From positions 42,062 to 106,061 of the forward strand of contig DAHUYJ010000001.1 in NCBI GenBank assembly GCA_027315225.1: DNA of 64,000 nucleotides, read 5' to 3'. Below the pieces are notes generated by a model. That model searched no databases. It saw only the letters and a list, made by a program, of their open reading frames with translations, and was not told the DNA's origin. Source of the DNA: Candidatus Saccharimonadota bacterium (GTDB lineage: Bacteria > Patescibacteriota > Saccharimonadia > Saccharimonadales > UBA4665). Position 1 is the first letter of the stretch, and every line of letters starts with the position of its first letter. This document shows positions 17,311 to 25,960 of this stretch, in pieces. The position numbers and the translations under genes are program-made.

Positions 17311-18819
17311 CTAAAGTTTAATGTCAGGATAAATCGTTTTGGTGACTTCGTCGATTTCGTGGCGGAGTTGCGGGAACGGCACGCCTTCACGGGCGGTGAC
17401 GCCTTCGAACAGCCAAAAGACGCGTTCGCTGAAACCCAGGCCGCAAGCCGGCGGCATGCCGTACTCCAGCATTTCGACGTAGTCAATATCGAGCATCATG
17501 GCCTCTTTATCTCCAGAGTCGCGCATCGCCTGCTGCTCCTTGAAGCGCTTGAGCTGCTCAAGCGGGTCATTCAACTCGCTGAAGCCGTTGCTAATCTCGC
17601 TTCCGGCGACGATGGCCTGGAACCGCTCAGTTGTTTCCGGCCGGCCTGGATTAACCTTAGCCAGAGGACTAATAAACGTCGGCGTATTAATAAGCCAGAC
17701 CGGACCAGCGATGCCTTTACGTAGGTTCTTCCATAGTTTATCGATGCCGTGGGCTTTGTTGCCGGCCTGTTCGATCTCCAGTTTGTGGTCGGCCAGCGCT
17801 TTTTTAACTTCGTCGACCGAGCAGTTAAGCGGATCGAGGCCATAGTGCTTCATGATAGTCTCGCAGTAGTCCAGTTCCTCCCAATCTTTGCTCAAATCAA
17901 TCTCAAATTGGCCAAGTTTGAACTGAAGCGTGCCAAAAGTTTGCTCTATAACATGCCGGAACAGCCCGGTCTGGAACTTCATGCCGTCCCGCCAATCGGC
18001 GTACGCCCAATACCACTCCATGGCCACGTGCTCCGGCAAATGTTCGTCGCTGTAGTTTTCGTTACGAAAGCGCGGACCGATGTCATAGACTTTCTCATAT
18101 CCGGCTCCAACCAACCGCTTAAGCGGCAACTCGTGGCTAATCCTTAGGTAAAAGTCCTGGCCCAGGGCGTCCATATGCGTCGCAAACGGGGTAGCATCCG
18201 CCCCGCCAGTAGTGTGTTCGAGCACCGGTACATTTATCTCTATAAAGCCGTGGTCGTTGAGAAAGTCCCGTGTCGCCTGCCAGAACTTGCTGCGACGTAT
18301 AAACCGCTGCCTGACATCCTCGTTAACGTTGATGTCCACGTAACGGCGGCGCAGGCGCTCTTCTTTGTTGGTGAAACCGTCCTGCTTGGCCGGCAGTTGC
18401 CGCAGGCTCTTCGTCAAGAGCCGCAGCCTCTGGATTTCTATCGACTCTTCGCCAGTCTGGGTTTTGATCAGCTTGCCGGTAGCTTCTACGAAGTCCCCAG
18501 CGTCCAAGAGGCCGATATCGCCCAGCAGCAGCTCGCTGTTGCCGCGGTCAGCTTCGGCAGCATCGTCCTGCCGCCAGAACAGCTGTATTTCCCCACTGTC
18601 ATCACGAATAACTATGAAGGCAATTTTGCCGAATTTACGGATCGAGATGATCCGTCCGACCGCTTTGGCCTCGTTGCCTTCCAGTTCGCCGAACCCATCC
18701 CGCAATTGTTGGGCAGTGTGGGTGCGCTCGGCGTGCGCCGGGTACGGGTTGACGCCAAGCTTTTTAAGCTCTTCCAGTTTGCGCAAGCGCTCGTCGCGTA
18801 ATTCCTTGAGGGTCGCCAT
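17311..18819 (-). CDS. lysS: Lysine--tRNA ligase, class II
   Basis: 502 residues. An N-terminal OB-fold anticodon domain (about 50-150) is followed by the class II core with motif 2 (GPRFRNEN). The block GGADATPFATHMDALG is typical of LysRS. Motif 3 is odd: where most bacterial LysRS have a GIDR core, this one has GLGFSERVFW, keeping the Arg but changing its neighbours. TATACT ends about 11 bp before the ATG, so the leader is only a few bases long. Confidence 0.95.
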   Translation of the reverse strand: MATLKELRDERLRKLEELKKLGVNPYPAHAERTHTAQQLRDGFGELEGNEAKAVGRIISIRKFGKIAFIVIRDDSGEIQLFWRQDDAAEADRGNSELLLGDIGLLDAGDFVEATGKLIKTQTGEESIEIQRLRLLTKSLRQLPAKQDGFTNKEERLRRRYVDINVNEDVRQRFIRRSKFWQATRDFLNDHGFIEINVPVLEHTTGGADATPFATHMDALGQDFYLRISHELPLKRLVGAGYEKVYDIGPRFRNENYSDEHLPEHVAMEWYWAYADWRDGMKFQTGLFRHVIEQTFGTLQFKLGQFEIDLSKDWEELDYCETIMKHYGLDPLNCSVDEVKKALADHKLEIEQAGNKAHGIDKLWKNLRKGIAGPVWLINTPTFISPLAKVNPGRPETTERFQAIVAGSEISNGFSELNDPLEQLKRFKEQQAMRDSGDKEAMMLDIDYVEMLEYGMPPACGLGFSERVFWLFEGVTAREGVPFPQLRHEIDEVTKTIYPDIKL

Positions 18820-18880
18820 AATCGCTTAACAGTATAGCGTATACCGAGGCTGCTGATAAATCCTACTTGCTAGCAGTCTT

Positions 18881-19342
18881 CTAGCTGATGTCGACGATTT
18901 TGTATGCGGTGGTGTCGGTGGGAGTAACGATCTCTACTGTCTCGCCTTCTTTTTTACCGATCAGTGCTTTGCCGATTGGCGATTCGTCGCTGATTTTGCC
19001 GCTCAGAGGGTCTGCTTCTACTGTGCCGACAACCTGGAATTCCTTAGTCTTGCCGCCCTGGGCTTTGAGCTTCACGCCTGAGCCTAACTGTACTTTGCTA
19101 TCACCGCGAGGCTTTTTAATTATCTCAACGTTCTGCAAAATGTTCTCAATCTCGCTGGACCGGGCCTCGTTGCGGTCTTTCTCGACTAGTGCCGACTGGT
19201 ACTCAGCATTCTCGGCCAGGTCGCCCAATTCTCGGGCAGACTTAATCGTATCAGTAATATCAGCCCTTTTGGCTAGCAGGCTGTCCAGTTCGGCTTGTAG
19301 TTCGTCGACGCCGCTACGGGTCAACCGAAACATTTTTTTCAT
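18881..19342 (-). CDS. greA: Transcription elongation factor GreA
   Basis: 153 residues. The N-terminal antiparallel coiled coil (about 8-75) carries the acidic tip that enters the RNA polymerase secondary channel to trigger cleavage of backtracked RNA. The C-terminal FKBP-like domain ends with PTDTTAYKIVDIS. An AAGGAGA Shine-Dalgarno lies 8 bases before the ATG, so this is one of the clearly leadered genes of the window. Confidence 0.97.
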   Translation of the reverse strand: MKKMFRLTRSGVDELQAELDSLLAKRADITDTIKSARELGDLAENAEYQSALVEKDRNEARSSEIENILQNVEIIKKPRGDSKVQLGSGVKLKAQGGKTKEFQVVGTVEADPLSGKISDESPIGKALIGKKEGETVEIVTPTDTTAYKIVDIS

Positions 19343-19424
19343 GGAAATCTTCTCCTTACTACCAACATCCCTTAGGGGGATAGCGGTATCGAATTCTGCC
19401 GTGTCAGCGACATTATAACAAGTC

Positions 19425-20681
19425 CTAGCCGGGGATGCCTAGTGCTTTCACAAGCTCGTCCGAACCAAGTTGACGAGGCTCACTCTGGCGGCGTTCTTTC
19501 AACTCGTACACGCCGGCGGCTACTGTTTTGTCACTGATGACAACGCGGTACGGTATGCCGATGAGATCTGCATCGGCAAATTTTTCGCCGGCTCGCATGT
19601 CACGGTCGTCATATAGTACCAAGACGCCCGCGTCTGTCAAGCGATTATATAACTCATCGGCTTGTTTTACGGTGTCAGGACCGTTCCCAAGACGCGCCAG
19701 ATATACTTTGGCGGGAGCCACGGCCTCCGGCCAGACCAAGCCGCGTTCGTCAGCAAAATGCTCTGCCAAAAGTCCCATAAGCCGACTGATGCCAAGGCCA
19801 TAACACCCCATAACAATAGACTGTTTTCTACCCTCCTCGTCCGTGAAATATACGTCAAGGGCATCAGCATATTTGGTGCCGAGAGAAAAGATATTACCGA
19901 CCTCAACAGCCCGCTTTTCTACCAATTCGTCGCGATTAAGGTTCAGCTCAGCCAGGACCCCGTCTGTGAAGACTTCCCTGTTCACGCCCAAGCGGCGGCC
20001 TTCGTGTATGTAGACAGTATCTTCGCCAACGTGACTGAGCGTCTGAAACTCGTCACTGAATTTGCTGAATATACCGCCACTGGCATAAGTGCGATACGTA
20101 ATATCACCGATACCGAGCTGTGCGTATATCTTCATATAAGCATCGGCCGCCCGCTCGTAGAACGTATCATGCTCAGCCTGTGTCCGGCAAAAAGAATAGA
20201 GGTCTTTCATCAGGAATTCGCGGCCCCTCATCAAGCCACTCTTAGCTCGAAGTTCGTTACGGAACTTATTCTGTATCTGGTAAATATAAGTTGGTAAGTC
20301 TTTGTAAGAGTTAACGAAATCACTCAACGTATTAGCCAGCGGTTCCTCGTTGGTCAGGCTCATGCCCACTTCGGTACCGTTTTTGAGCTGGGTTTTGAAC
20401 CAGTTATCGACAACTTCGTCATTCCAGCGGCCGGTCTTCTCCCAGATTTCTTTGGGCTGTAGTACGCTAAGCTGGACCTCTACGGCACCAATACCGCCTA
20501 TCTCCTTACGTACGATGTCAGCGATATTATCCAGAACCCTCTTGCCTAACGGCAAGTAGCTGTATACCCCGGCCATCTCCTTGTGAATAAAACCGGCTTG
20601 GATCAAGAGTTGCGCGTTGCGTGCTGTCTCGCCGGCCGGTATGGTTTTGCTGGTTTTGGTGAATAGCTGGGACAGTCTCAT
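19425..20681 (-). CDS. proS: Proline--tRNA ligase, short form without editing domain
   Basis: Class II synthetase of 418 residues. Motif 2 (KFRNELRAKSGLMRGREF), the block SFCRTQAEH and motif 3 (VMGCYGLGISRL) are present, followed by the anticodon-binding domain. The roughly 180-residue INS editing domain normally between motifs 2 and 3 is missing, as in mitochondrial and some alphaproteobacterial enzymes, so hydrolysis of Ala-tRNA-Pro must be done elsewhere if at all. The ATG at 20681 is preferred to the TTG directly before it. Confidence 0.96.
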   Translation of the reverse strand: MRLSQLFTKTSKTIPAGETARNAQLLIQAGFIHKEMAGVYSYLPLGKRVLDNIADIVRKEIGGIGAVEVQLSVLQPKEIWEKTGRWNDEVVDNWFKTQLKNGTEVGMSLTNEEPLANTLSDFVNSYKDLPTYIYQIQNKFRNELRAKSGLMRGREFLMKDLYSFCRTQAEHDTFYERAADAYMKIYAQLGIGDITYRTYASGGIFSKFSDEFQTLSHVGEDTVYIHEGRRLGVNREVFTDGVLAELNLNRDELVEKRAVEVGNIFSLGTKYADALDVYFTDEEGRKQSIVMGCYGLGISRLMGLLAEHFADERGLVWPEAVAPAKVYLARLGNGPDTVKQADELYNRLTDAGVLVLYDDRDMRAGEKFADADLIGIPYRVVISDKTVAAGVYELKERRQSEPRQLGSDELVKALGIPG

Positions 20682-20730
20682 CAATATGGCTCGTTACTTA
20701 GCCCCTATTTTACTATGTTTCTCGTAAATC

Positions 20731-21519
20731 TCAGCGTATCGGGAAGTATGTGCCTTGCTGGCCGGCGATAACTTCCTCCAAACTGGACTCCATAGCATGC
20801 GCTATGTGCGCTGAAGTAGCTGAGGAGCCGTGTGCAGCTTCAAAAGCGGCTTCAACCTTGGACTTCATGCCGCCACGGGTACCGTTGCCGTTCTCTCCGG
20901 CTATGCTCAGCGCCCAGCCTATATTTTCGGCGGCCACAGTCGGAACAACGTCGCCGCTAACCGGATCTATGAGGCCCCTAACTTCGGTCATTAGGCATAG
21001 ATGACTCGCTCCTAATAGCTGGCTGACATGAAGTGCCAGCTGGTCATTGTCCCGCGCTACTTCGTAATCCTCGGATCCCTCCTCGCTCATAGCATCATTA
21101 CCGTTAATTATAGGGACTATGCCGAGTCTAATATTATTTCGCAGTACCCGCTCGAGCACCCGGCCTTCGCTGGCGTCTTCAATCTCATGATTCGTTACCT
21201 GTACTGTCCCAGTAACTATATCGCGCCGGGCAAATGCATTTTGCCACCCCTTGAACACCTTGGTACTGCCTACTGTTGCCAAGCTTTGCACGTCCAAGTG
21301 ATTTTCCATATCCATATGTCGCTTGATCTTCTTGGGTATTATCGCTTCACCGGCAGCAATAGCGCCCGAGCTGACAACAACGATGTCATGGCAACCTTTA
21401 ATGCCCGCAAGTTCACTTACGTGATGCCGGATGCGCATCCGGTTCAAACCTTCAGCGTCTGTCACTGCTTTTGACCCGTACTTAACGACTATGATTTCTT
21501 TCTCAGACTGTTCAGCCAT
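20731..21519 (-). CDS. Glutamate 5-kinase-like amino acid kinase, no PUA domain
   Basis: 262 residues of the amino acid kinase fold, closest in motifs to ProB. The phosphate-binding VVKYGSKAV is at the N-terminus, followed by VVSSGAIAAG, the NGNDAM...DNDQLALHVS block and GTRGGMKSKVEAA. ProB makes gamma-glutamyl phosphate for proline synthesis. The C-terminal PUA domain of E. coli ProB is absent, and neither proA nor proC lies nearby, so the true substrate is uncertain. Confidence 0.8.
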   Translation of the reverse strand: MAEQSEKEIIVVKYGSKAVTDAEGLNRMRIRHHVSELAGIKGCHDIVVVSSGAIAAGEAIIPKKIKRHMDMENHLDVQSLATVGSTKVFKGWQNAFARRDIVTGTVQVTNHEIEDASEGRVLERVLRNNIRLGIVPIINGNDAMSEEGSEDYEVARDNDQLALHVSQLLGASHLCLMTEVRGLIDPVSGDVVPTVAAENIGWALSIAGENGNGTRGGMKSKVEAAFEAAHGSSATSAHIAHAMESSLEEVIAGQQGTYFPIR

Positions 21520-21599
21520 GGCTTTCCATGCCCCTTATGAGCCCACCCTGTTAACAAAAAATGAATAATATTAAGGTTTGGTTTAAATATATAATATCA

Positions 21600-22403
21600 T
21601 TATTTTAGATGTAGTGCAAACAGCGCCGCGAAGGCTACGCCGTTTTTAATAGCGTGTAGCGTAATAGAGCCCCAGAGGCTGCCGGTCTTTTCGCGCAGGT
21701 AGATGAGTACCAGGCTGAGGATGAAAGTGTCCAGTCCTGCGATGTAGAGCGGCCCGGCTGAACCGCCTTCCGGCAAGTGTGCCGAGGCGAAAAGCAAGCT
21801 GGTAATAATGACCGCCCAGACGGTCGGCAACGCTTTTTTAAGGCTACTGTAAAGAAACCCGCGGACCATGATTTCTTCGGCCAGCGGCGGCAACACTACC
21901 AGGCTGATAAACGTCATGATAAGTTCGGCGGCTCCGTGCACATTGGTGAAACCAATATCCTGCTGCTGGCTGACATTCAAACTAGGTATCAAATGGCTGG
22001 CTACGCCGACCGCCACCAGGTACAACAAATAATAAATCGGCACGCCCATAAGCCCGTAGGCCAAGTCTCGCCAACGCGGACGCTTGAAGCCGATCATAGC
22101 CATACTGAGCCGGCGGCGCTGCAGAAATAGATAAATGGCGCCGACAGTGGACACTTCGGCCAGTAGGATAAAAATAAATTGGGCGGTCACTGAATTGGTG
22201 AGCCAATCGGTTGCCTGAGAGGTTGACCAGTGTTTCAGCCACGGATAAATTGATACTAGGATGCCACCGGCCAGCTGCGAGGCGTAGTACAGGACGATCA
22301 CGAACCCAAGCCCCAGCCACGGGCTCCACGGCACTTTTGGAACGGTTGCTTCCAGTGGCTTGGTCTCGGCTGGTACTGGCTGGTGTTTGGTCTTCTTAGG
22401 CAT
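21600..22403 (-). CDS. CPBP family intramembrane metalloprotease
   Basis: 267 residues with about seven hydrophobic segments and the CPBP/Abi (Rce1-like) motif EExxxR at Glu176-Glu177-Arg181, followed by a second conserved His region (SAHLPEGG) and a C-terminal HAIKN. These enzymes cleave within membranes. Some prokaryotic members are linked to bacteriocin immunity and stress responses, but no bacteriocin gene is seen here. It lies immediately downstream of rseP. Confidence 0.88.
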   Translation of the reverse strand: MPKKTKHQPVPAETKPLEATVPKVPWSPWLGLGFVIVLYYASQLAGGILVSIYPWLKHWSTSQATDWLTNSVTAQFIFILLAEVSTVGAIYLFLQRRRLSMAMIGFKRPRWRDLAYGLMGVPIYYLLYLVAVGVASHLIPSLNVSQQQDIGFTNVHGAAELIMTFISLVVLPPLAEEIMVRGFLYSSLKKALPTVWAVIITSLLFASAHLPEGGSAGPLYIAGLDTFILSLVLIYLREKTGSLWGSITLHAIKNGVAFAALFALHLK

Positions 22404-22418
22404 AGGCTGTTACAGCGG

Positions 22419-23588
22419 TTATAGGAATCGGTGCACGTCCACTATAGTAATCATTATGACAAGGGCTATCAGCAGAACAAAACCGGCAGCATTAATGGCT
22501 TCTTCGCGGGCGGCTGATAACGGCCGTCTGAGCCCGCGCGAAATAAGCGTAATCCACAACCGCCCGCCGTCCAACGCCGGAATCGGCAAGATGTTCATAA
22601 TGGCCAAAGTCAGCGAGATAATAGCGATGATGAACAGCATGAATTGATACCCCAGAAGGCTGCCGTTCTTCATAATCACAAATATACCGACCGGGCCGGC
22701 TACTTGTGACGATGCTTCGGTTTGGCCGTGCTGGCGGGCAGCTGTATTACCGCTCACGGCACCGGCAATCAAACTTCCCAGACCCGCTACCGCGTGCCCC
22801 AATCCCTGGAATGTAAGGGCAGTTACTTGGGCGCTAAGGCCGACCGCCACGATCGGCGCCGACCAAGTGGAACGTTGCAGTGTCAATTGTGTCGGTATGA
22901 TGCCGAGATAGCCCTTGGGATTATTGGTCTTTTTGCTGGCAGCAACTGTTTTTGTCGAAAGAAGCGTGGCGCGAGTCTCGTGATCCTGACCGCCCCGTGC
23001 ATAATAGATATTAACAGTCTTGCCGGCAAAGCTTTTGGTAATACCTGGCAATTTATCGGCGTTCATTACGCTGACCGGACTGTACCCCGGCAGGCTTATA
23101 TCGGTAATTTCATCCTCCGGCTGCAGGCCGGCATGTGCCGCAGGCGAACCGGGCAACACGTAGCTAACCAGTGTGCGGCGCGACACCAGCTGGGTATCGC
23201 TCTTGACAGTAAATTGGTTAGGGATCAGCTTAGGTATGCCCACAAACGCCAGGACCGTCAGCAGAACCAGCCCGGCAATCAGGTTCATAACAACTCCTGC
23301 GGCCATGATCTTGGTTTTGGTCCAGACGTTTGCGGCGCCGTAACTGCCCGGCTCGATATCAGTGTCGTGCTCGCCCTTTAACTTAACGAAGCCGCCTAGC
23401 GGCAACGCATTTATGCTAAAGGTCCAACCGGCCTTGGTCTTGCGCTTAAATAAACGCGGCGGAAAGAAAATGCCGAATTCCTCTACCTCCACCCCGCCCC
23501 GGCGAGCCACGATAAAATGGCCGAACTCGTGTACCACGACCAGGCCGATAAACAGCACTACCCCCACTATCAATAGCAGAACAGACAT
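22419..23588 (-). CDS. rseP: Site-2 protease RseP (M50)
   Basis: 389-residue membrane zinc protease. HEFGH (20-24) sits in the first membrane segment, a PDZ-like domain occupies about 130-210, and the second metal site motif is NILPIPALDGGR. It cleaves membrane-spanning regulators after a first cut. TACAAT (23596-23601) ends 7 bp before the ATG, so a leaderless mRNA is predicted. It is followed by the CPBP protease gene, making a pair of intramembrane proteases. Confidence 0.94.
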   Translation of the reverse strand: MSVLLLIVGVVLFIGLVVVHEFGHFIVARRGGVEVEEFGIFFPPRLFKRKTKAGWTFSINALPLGGFVKLKGEHDTDIEPGSYGAANVWTKTKIMAAGVVMNLIAGLVLLTVLAFVGIPKLIPNQFTVKSDTQLVSRRTLVSYVLPGSPAAHAGLQPEDEITDISLPGYSPVSVMNADKLPGITKSFAGKTVNIYYARGGQDHETRATLLSTKTVAASKKTNNPKGYLGIIPTQLTLQRSTWSAPIVAVGLSAQVTALTFQGLGHAVAGLGSLIAGAVSGNTAARQHGQTEASSQVAGPVGIFVIMKNGSLLGYQFMLFIIAIISLTLAIMNILPIPALDGGRLWITLISRGLRRPLSAAREEAINAAGFVLLIALVIMITIVDVHRFL

Positions 23589-23625
23589 TCTTTCTATTGT
23601 AGCAAATGTACAGCGGGCATAAGCA

Positions 23626-24189
23626 TTAGACGGTCATGATTTCAGTTTCTTTAGCCTTGGCTATGTCTTCGACTTGCGTCCGGGCCTTTGTCATGGCCTG
23701 TTCGATTTGATCGGCTAGGCGCTTGGCCTCGTCTTCGCCGATTCTTTTACTCTTTTTGGCGTCATCAACCTCTCCCAGAGCCTCGTGCCGAATGTTGCGC
23801 AGCACGATCATGCACTCCTCCTGTCTGCTGCCGACCTGTTTCGCCAGCTCGCGGCGGCGCTCTTCGTTGAGCGGCGGGATTGGAATTCGTACGACCCTGC
23901 CGTCATCGGCCGGATTAAGGCCCAGATTGCTGTCATTACGGATGGCTTCGGCGATAGTTTGCAGGTTGTTCGGATCGAATGGCGTCAATTGGATAAGCTG
24001 CGGCTCCGGTACGGCGATAGTAGCTACCTGTTTGAGCGGCATCTGCGCGCCATAGGCCTCTACCGTGACGCCGTCAAGCATAGCAGCGTTGGCCCGGCCT
24101 GTCCTTAACGTCTTCAGGTTCTCCTGAAATCGCTCTACGGCCTGGTTAAGCTTGGCTTGGGCACTGGTTACTGCTTGGTCAGGATTCAT
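23626..24189 (-). CDS. frr: Ribosome recycling factor
   Basis: 187 residues, full length. It has the three-helix bundle with conserved blocks LRTGRANAAMLDGV, IPPLNEERRRELAKQ and IRHEALGEVDD. It splits post-termination ribosomes with EF-G. TATAAT (24197-24202) ends 7 bp before the ATG, so the gene has its own promoter and probably a leaderless mRNA rather than being co-transcribed with tsf. No pyrH is found in the 126 bp between tsf and frr. Confidence 0.97.
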   Translation of the reverse strand: MNPDQAVTSAQAKLNQAVERFQENLKTLRTGRANAAMLDGVTVEAYGAQMPLKQVATIAVPEPQLIQLTPFDPNNLQTIAEAIRNDSNLGLNPADDGRVVRIPIPPLNEERRRELAKQVGSRQEECMIVLRNIRHEALGEVDDAKKSKRIGEDEAKRLADQIEQAMTKARTQVEDIAKAKETEIMTV

Positions 24190-24315
24190 GTGTTCGATTA
24201 TAGCCTATTATTGTCATGATCATCGATAAATTTGAGCAGTTTAGTGTCGCCTGGGTTTCAATCTCCCTCTTGGCCAGCTCATCGATCTGCGACACAAGCT
24301 CCAACTGGCTTCGGG

Positions 24316-24912
24316 CTAGCTGATTTCGCCGAGGGCGAAGCGACTGAAACGGCGAACCACAACGTTCTCCCCGAGACGGGCATTGTGCCCCTTGACGTAA
24401 TCACCGACGGTCTGGTCAGGATTCTTAATGAATGGCTGGTCCAACAGGCAACGCTCGGCAAAGTGCTTGACCAGCTGGCCTTCGACTATCTTGTCGACCA
24501 TGTCGGCCGGCCTACCTTCATTCTTGGCCTTTTCAACTAACTCAGCTTTAACTTTTTCGCGGTCTTCGGCCGGGACACCGTCGACGCTCACGTATTGCGG
24601 GTCGCTGGCTGCTACATGCATGGCCAGGTCCTTAACCAGTTCGGTGAAGATTTCGTTGCGGGCTACAAAGTCGGTCTCGCAATTGACTTCCACGAGTACG
24701 CCGATACGGCCATCATGGTTGTAGGTGCCGATCAGGCCGGCGCGCGCTTCGCGCGCGCCGCGCTTCTCAGCCTTGGTCAGCCCCTTTTTGCGCATAGCGG
24801 CCAATGCTTTGTCGAAGTCGCCGCCGGATTCTTCCAGCGCAGCTTTGGCGTCAGTCAGGCCGACACCGGTAAGTTCTTTGAGCCGTTTGACTTCTGCGAT
24901 ATCAATGGCCAT
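24316..24912 (-). CDS. tsf: Elongation factor Ts, short form
   Basis: 198 residues. It has the N-terminal UBA-like domain with the conserved LTGVGLTDAKAAL, the core contact TDFVARNE that displaces Mg from EF-Tu, and a single core subdomain as in Thermus and chloroplast forms, shorter than the 283 residues of E. coli. A GGAAGAT site precedes the ATG. It lies directly downstream of rpsB in the usual rpsB-tsf order. Confidence 0.97.
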   Translation of the reverse strand: MAIDIAEVKRLKELTGVGLTDAKAALEESGGDFDKALAAMRKKGLTKAEKRGAREARAGLIGTYNHDGRIGVLVEVNCETDFVARNEIFTELVKDLAMHVAASDPQYVSVDGVPAEDREKVKAELVEKAKNEGRPADMVDKIVEGQLVKHFAERCLLDQPFIKNPDQTVGDYVKGHNARLGENVVVRRFSRFALGEIS

Positions 24913-24914
24913 GG

Positions 24915-25652
24915 TTACTTATCTTCCTTCTCGGTCTCGGCCGTTTTTTCGGCTGTCTTCTTGGCCGCGGTCTTACCAGATATAATAGCCGTCTTAACGT
25001 AGTCCGTAATAAGCTGGATGGTCTTGATGGCGTCGTCATTGGCCGGAATCGGGTATGTCACCTGCGTGGGATCGGCATTCGTATCGACGATAGCGACGAT
25101 CGGGATGTTCAGGCGGTTCGCCTCGCGAACGGCATTGGCATCACTGACAATATCCGTGACAAACAGCGCGCCAGGACGCTTATTCAGCTCCTTGATACCG
25201 CCATATAGCAGGTTCAAGCGCTCGATTTCTTCTTGGAACCGTTGCACCTCAAGTTTGCTGTACTTGTTGACAAGTTCGCCGCTGGCCAGGCGGTTCTCCA
25301 GATCCTGGAGATGCTTAACGCGTTCGCCGATGGTATTCCAGTTGGTCAGCATGCCGCCCAACCAACGTTCGACGACATACGGCATGTCCACTTCCTGAGC
25401 GGCTTCTTTAATAATATCCTGCGCCTGCCGCTTGGTACCCACCAACAGGACCTGTTTACCGGCTGCGGCCGTCTTGGCCAGAAAGTCCAAAGCCTCTTCC
25501 AGCGCGGACACGGTTTTGGTCAGGTCGATAATATGCGTACCGCCCCGCTTGCCGTATACATACGGCGCCATCTTGGGGTGCCAGCGTTCGGTCTTATGGC
25601 CGAAGTGCGCGCCGGCTTCTAATAATTTCTTAATATCGACATCTGTCGCCAT
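24915..25652 (-). CDS. rpsB: 30S ribosomal protein S2
   Basis: 245 residues with the conserved blocks EAGAHFGHKTERWHPKM and YVVERWLGGMLTNW. The ATG at 25652 is supported by a strong GAAGGAG site 10 bases upstream; the open frame to 25691 is leader. The C-terminus is a short Lys/Ala/Glu-rich tail. The leader of about 100 nt has paired segments (CGGG/CCCG and CCTC..CATG/CATGAGG) that may form an S2 autoregulatory structure (inference). Confidence 0.96.
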   Translation of the reverse strand: MATDVDIKKLLEAGAHFGHKTERWHPKMAPYVYGKRGGTHIIDLTKTVSALEEALDFLAKTAAAGKQVLLVGTKRQAQDIIKEAAQEVDMPYVVERWLGGMLTNWNTIGERVKHLQDLENRLASGELVNKYSKLEVQRFQEEIERLNLLYGGIKELNKRPGALFVTDIVSDANAVREANRLNIPIVAIVDTNADPTQVTYPIPANDDAIKTIQLITDYVKTAIISGKTAAKKTAEKTAETEKEDK

Positions 25653-25755
25653 AGCTTGATTGCTCCTTCTTCTTGAGTTCGGGAACCTCATGGTGCCTGC
25701 AAAGCCATTCCATGAAGAGGATCAAACCCCGAGCCTGCTTAATGAATGTCCGGGT

Positions 25756-25785
25756 ATTGTAACAAAAAAGGTGTCCTGTTACAAT
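25756..25785. promoter_or_regulatory. Dyad-symmetric face-to-face promoters for rpsB (-) and the riboswitch gene (+)
   Basis: ATTGTAACA (25756-25764) and TGTTACAAT (25777-25785) form a perfect 9-bp inverted repeat. On the plus strand this reads TTGTAA, 17 bp, TACAAT. On the minus strand it reads exactly the same, TTGTAA, 17 bp, TACAAT, so the -35 of each promoter is the complement of the -10 of the other. Predicted starts are near 25792 (+) and 25750 (-). Confidence 0.7.
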
Positions 25786-25808
25786 AAGGGTGCTTTAACA
25801 ATTCATTA

Positions 25809-25960
25809 AATATAAAGAGCGCAGCGAGAGATCTAGCTCGACGACCTGCCAGCAACCTGCCCTATCCGGGGTGTTGGTGCTCCATCTAGTCCCGTCAACC
25901 GGGAAAGATATTGGCTTAGAACGCTGTCCTTTCCCGACCCCACGGAGAAAGGATATTTTT
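25809..25960 (+). promoter_or_regulatory. SAM-I riboswitch with Shine-Dalgarno-sequestering platform
   Basis: Aptamer 25809-25912. P1 is AATAT/ATATT. P2 has GCAG/CTGC with inner CGAG/CTCG. P3 has the conserved AGCAACC on one side and GGTGCTCC on the other. P4 is CCCG/CGGG, followed by the conserved AAAGAT. The platform then offers exclusive pairings. CGGGAAAG (25900-25907) can pair CTTTCCCG (25929-25936), or P4 forms and TCCTTTC (25927-25933) pairs GAAAGGA (25947-25953), which is the ribosome site. SAM should favour the second. TATTTTT after that hairpin means termination is also conceivable. Confidence 0.85.

Noticed and set aside
24203..24315. Small coiled-coil-like frame between tsf and frr on the minus strand (reads MSQIDELAKREIETQ...)
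   Set aside because: It overlaps the frr promoter and start and has no ribosome site; probably chance.
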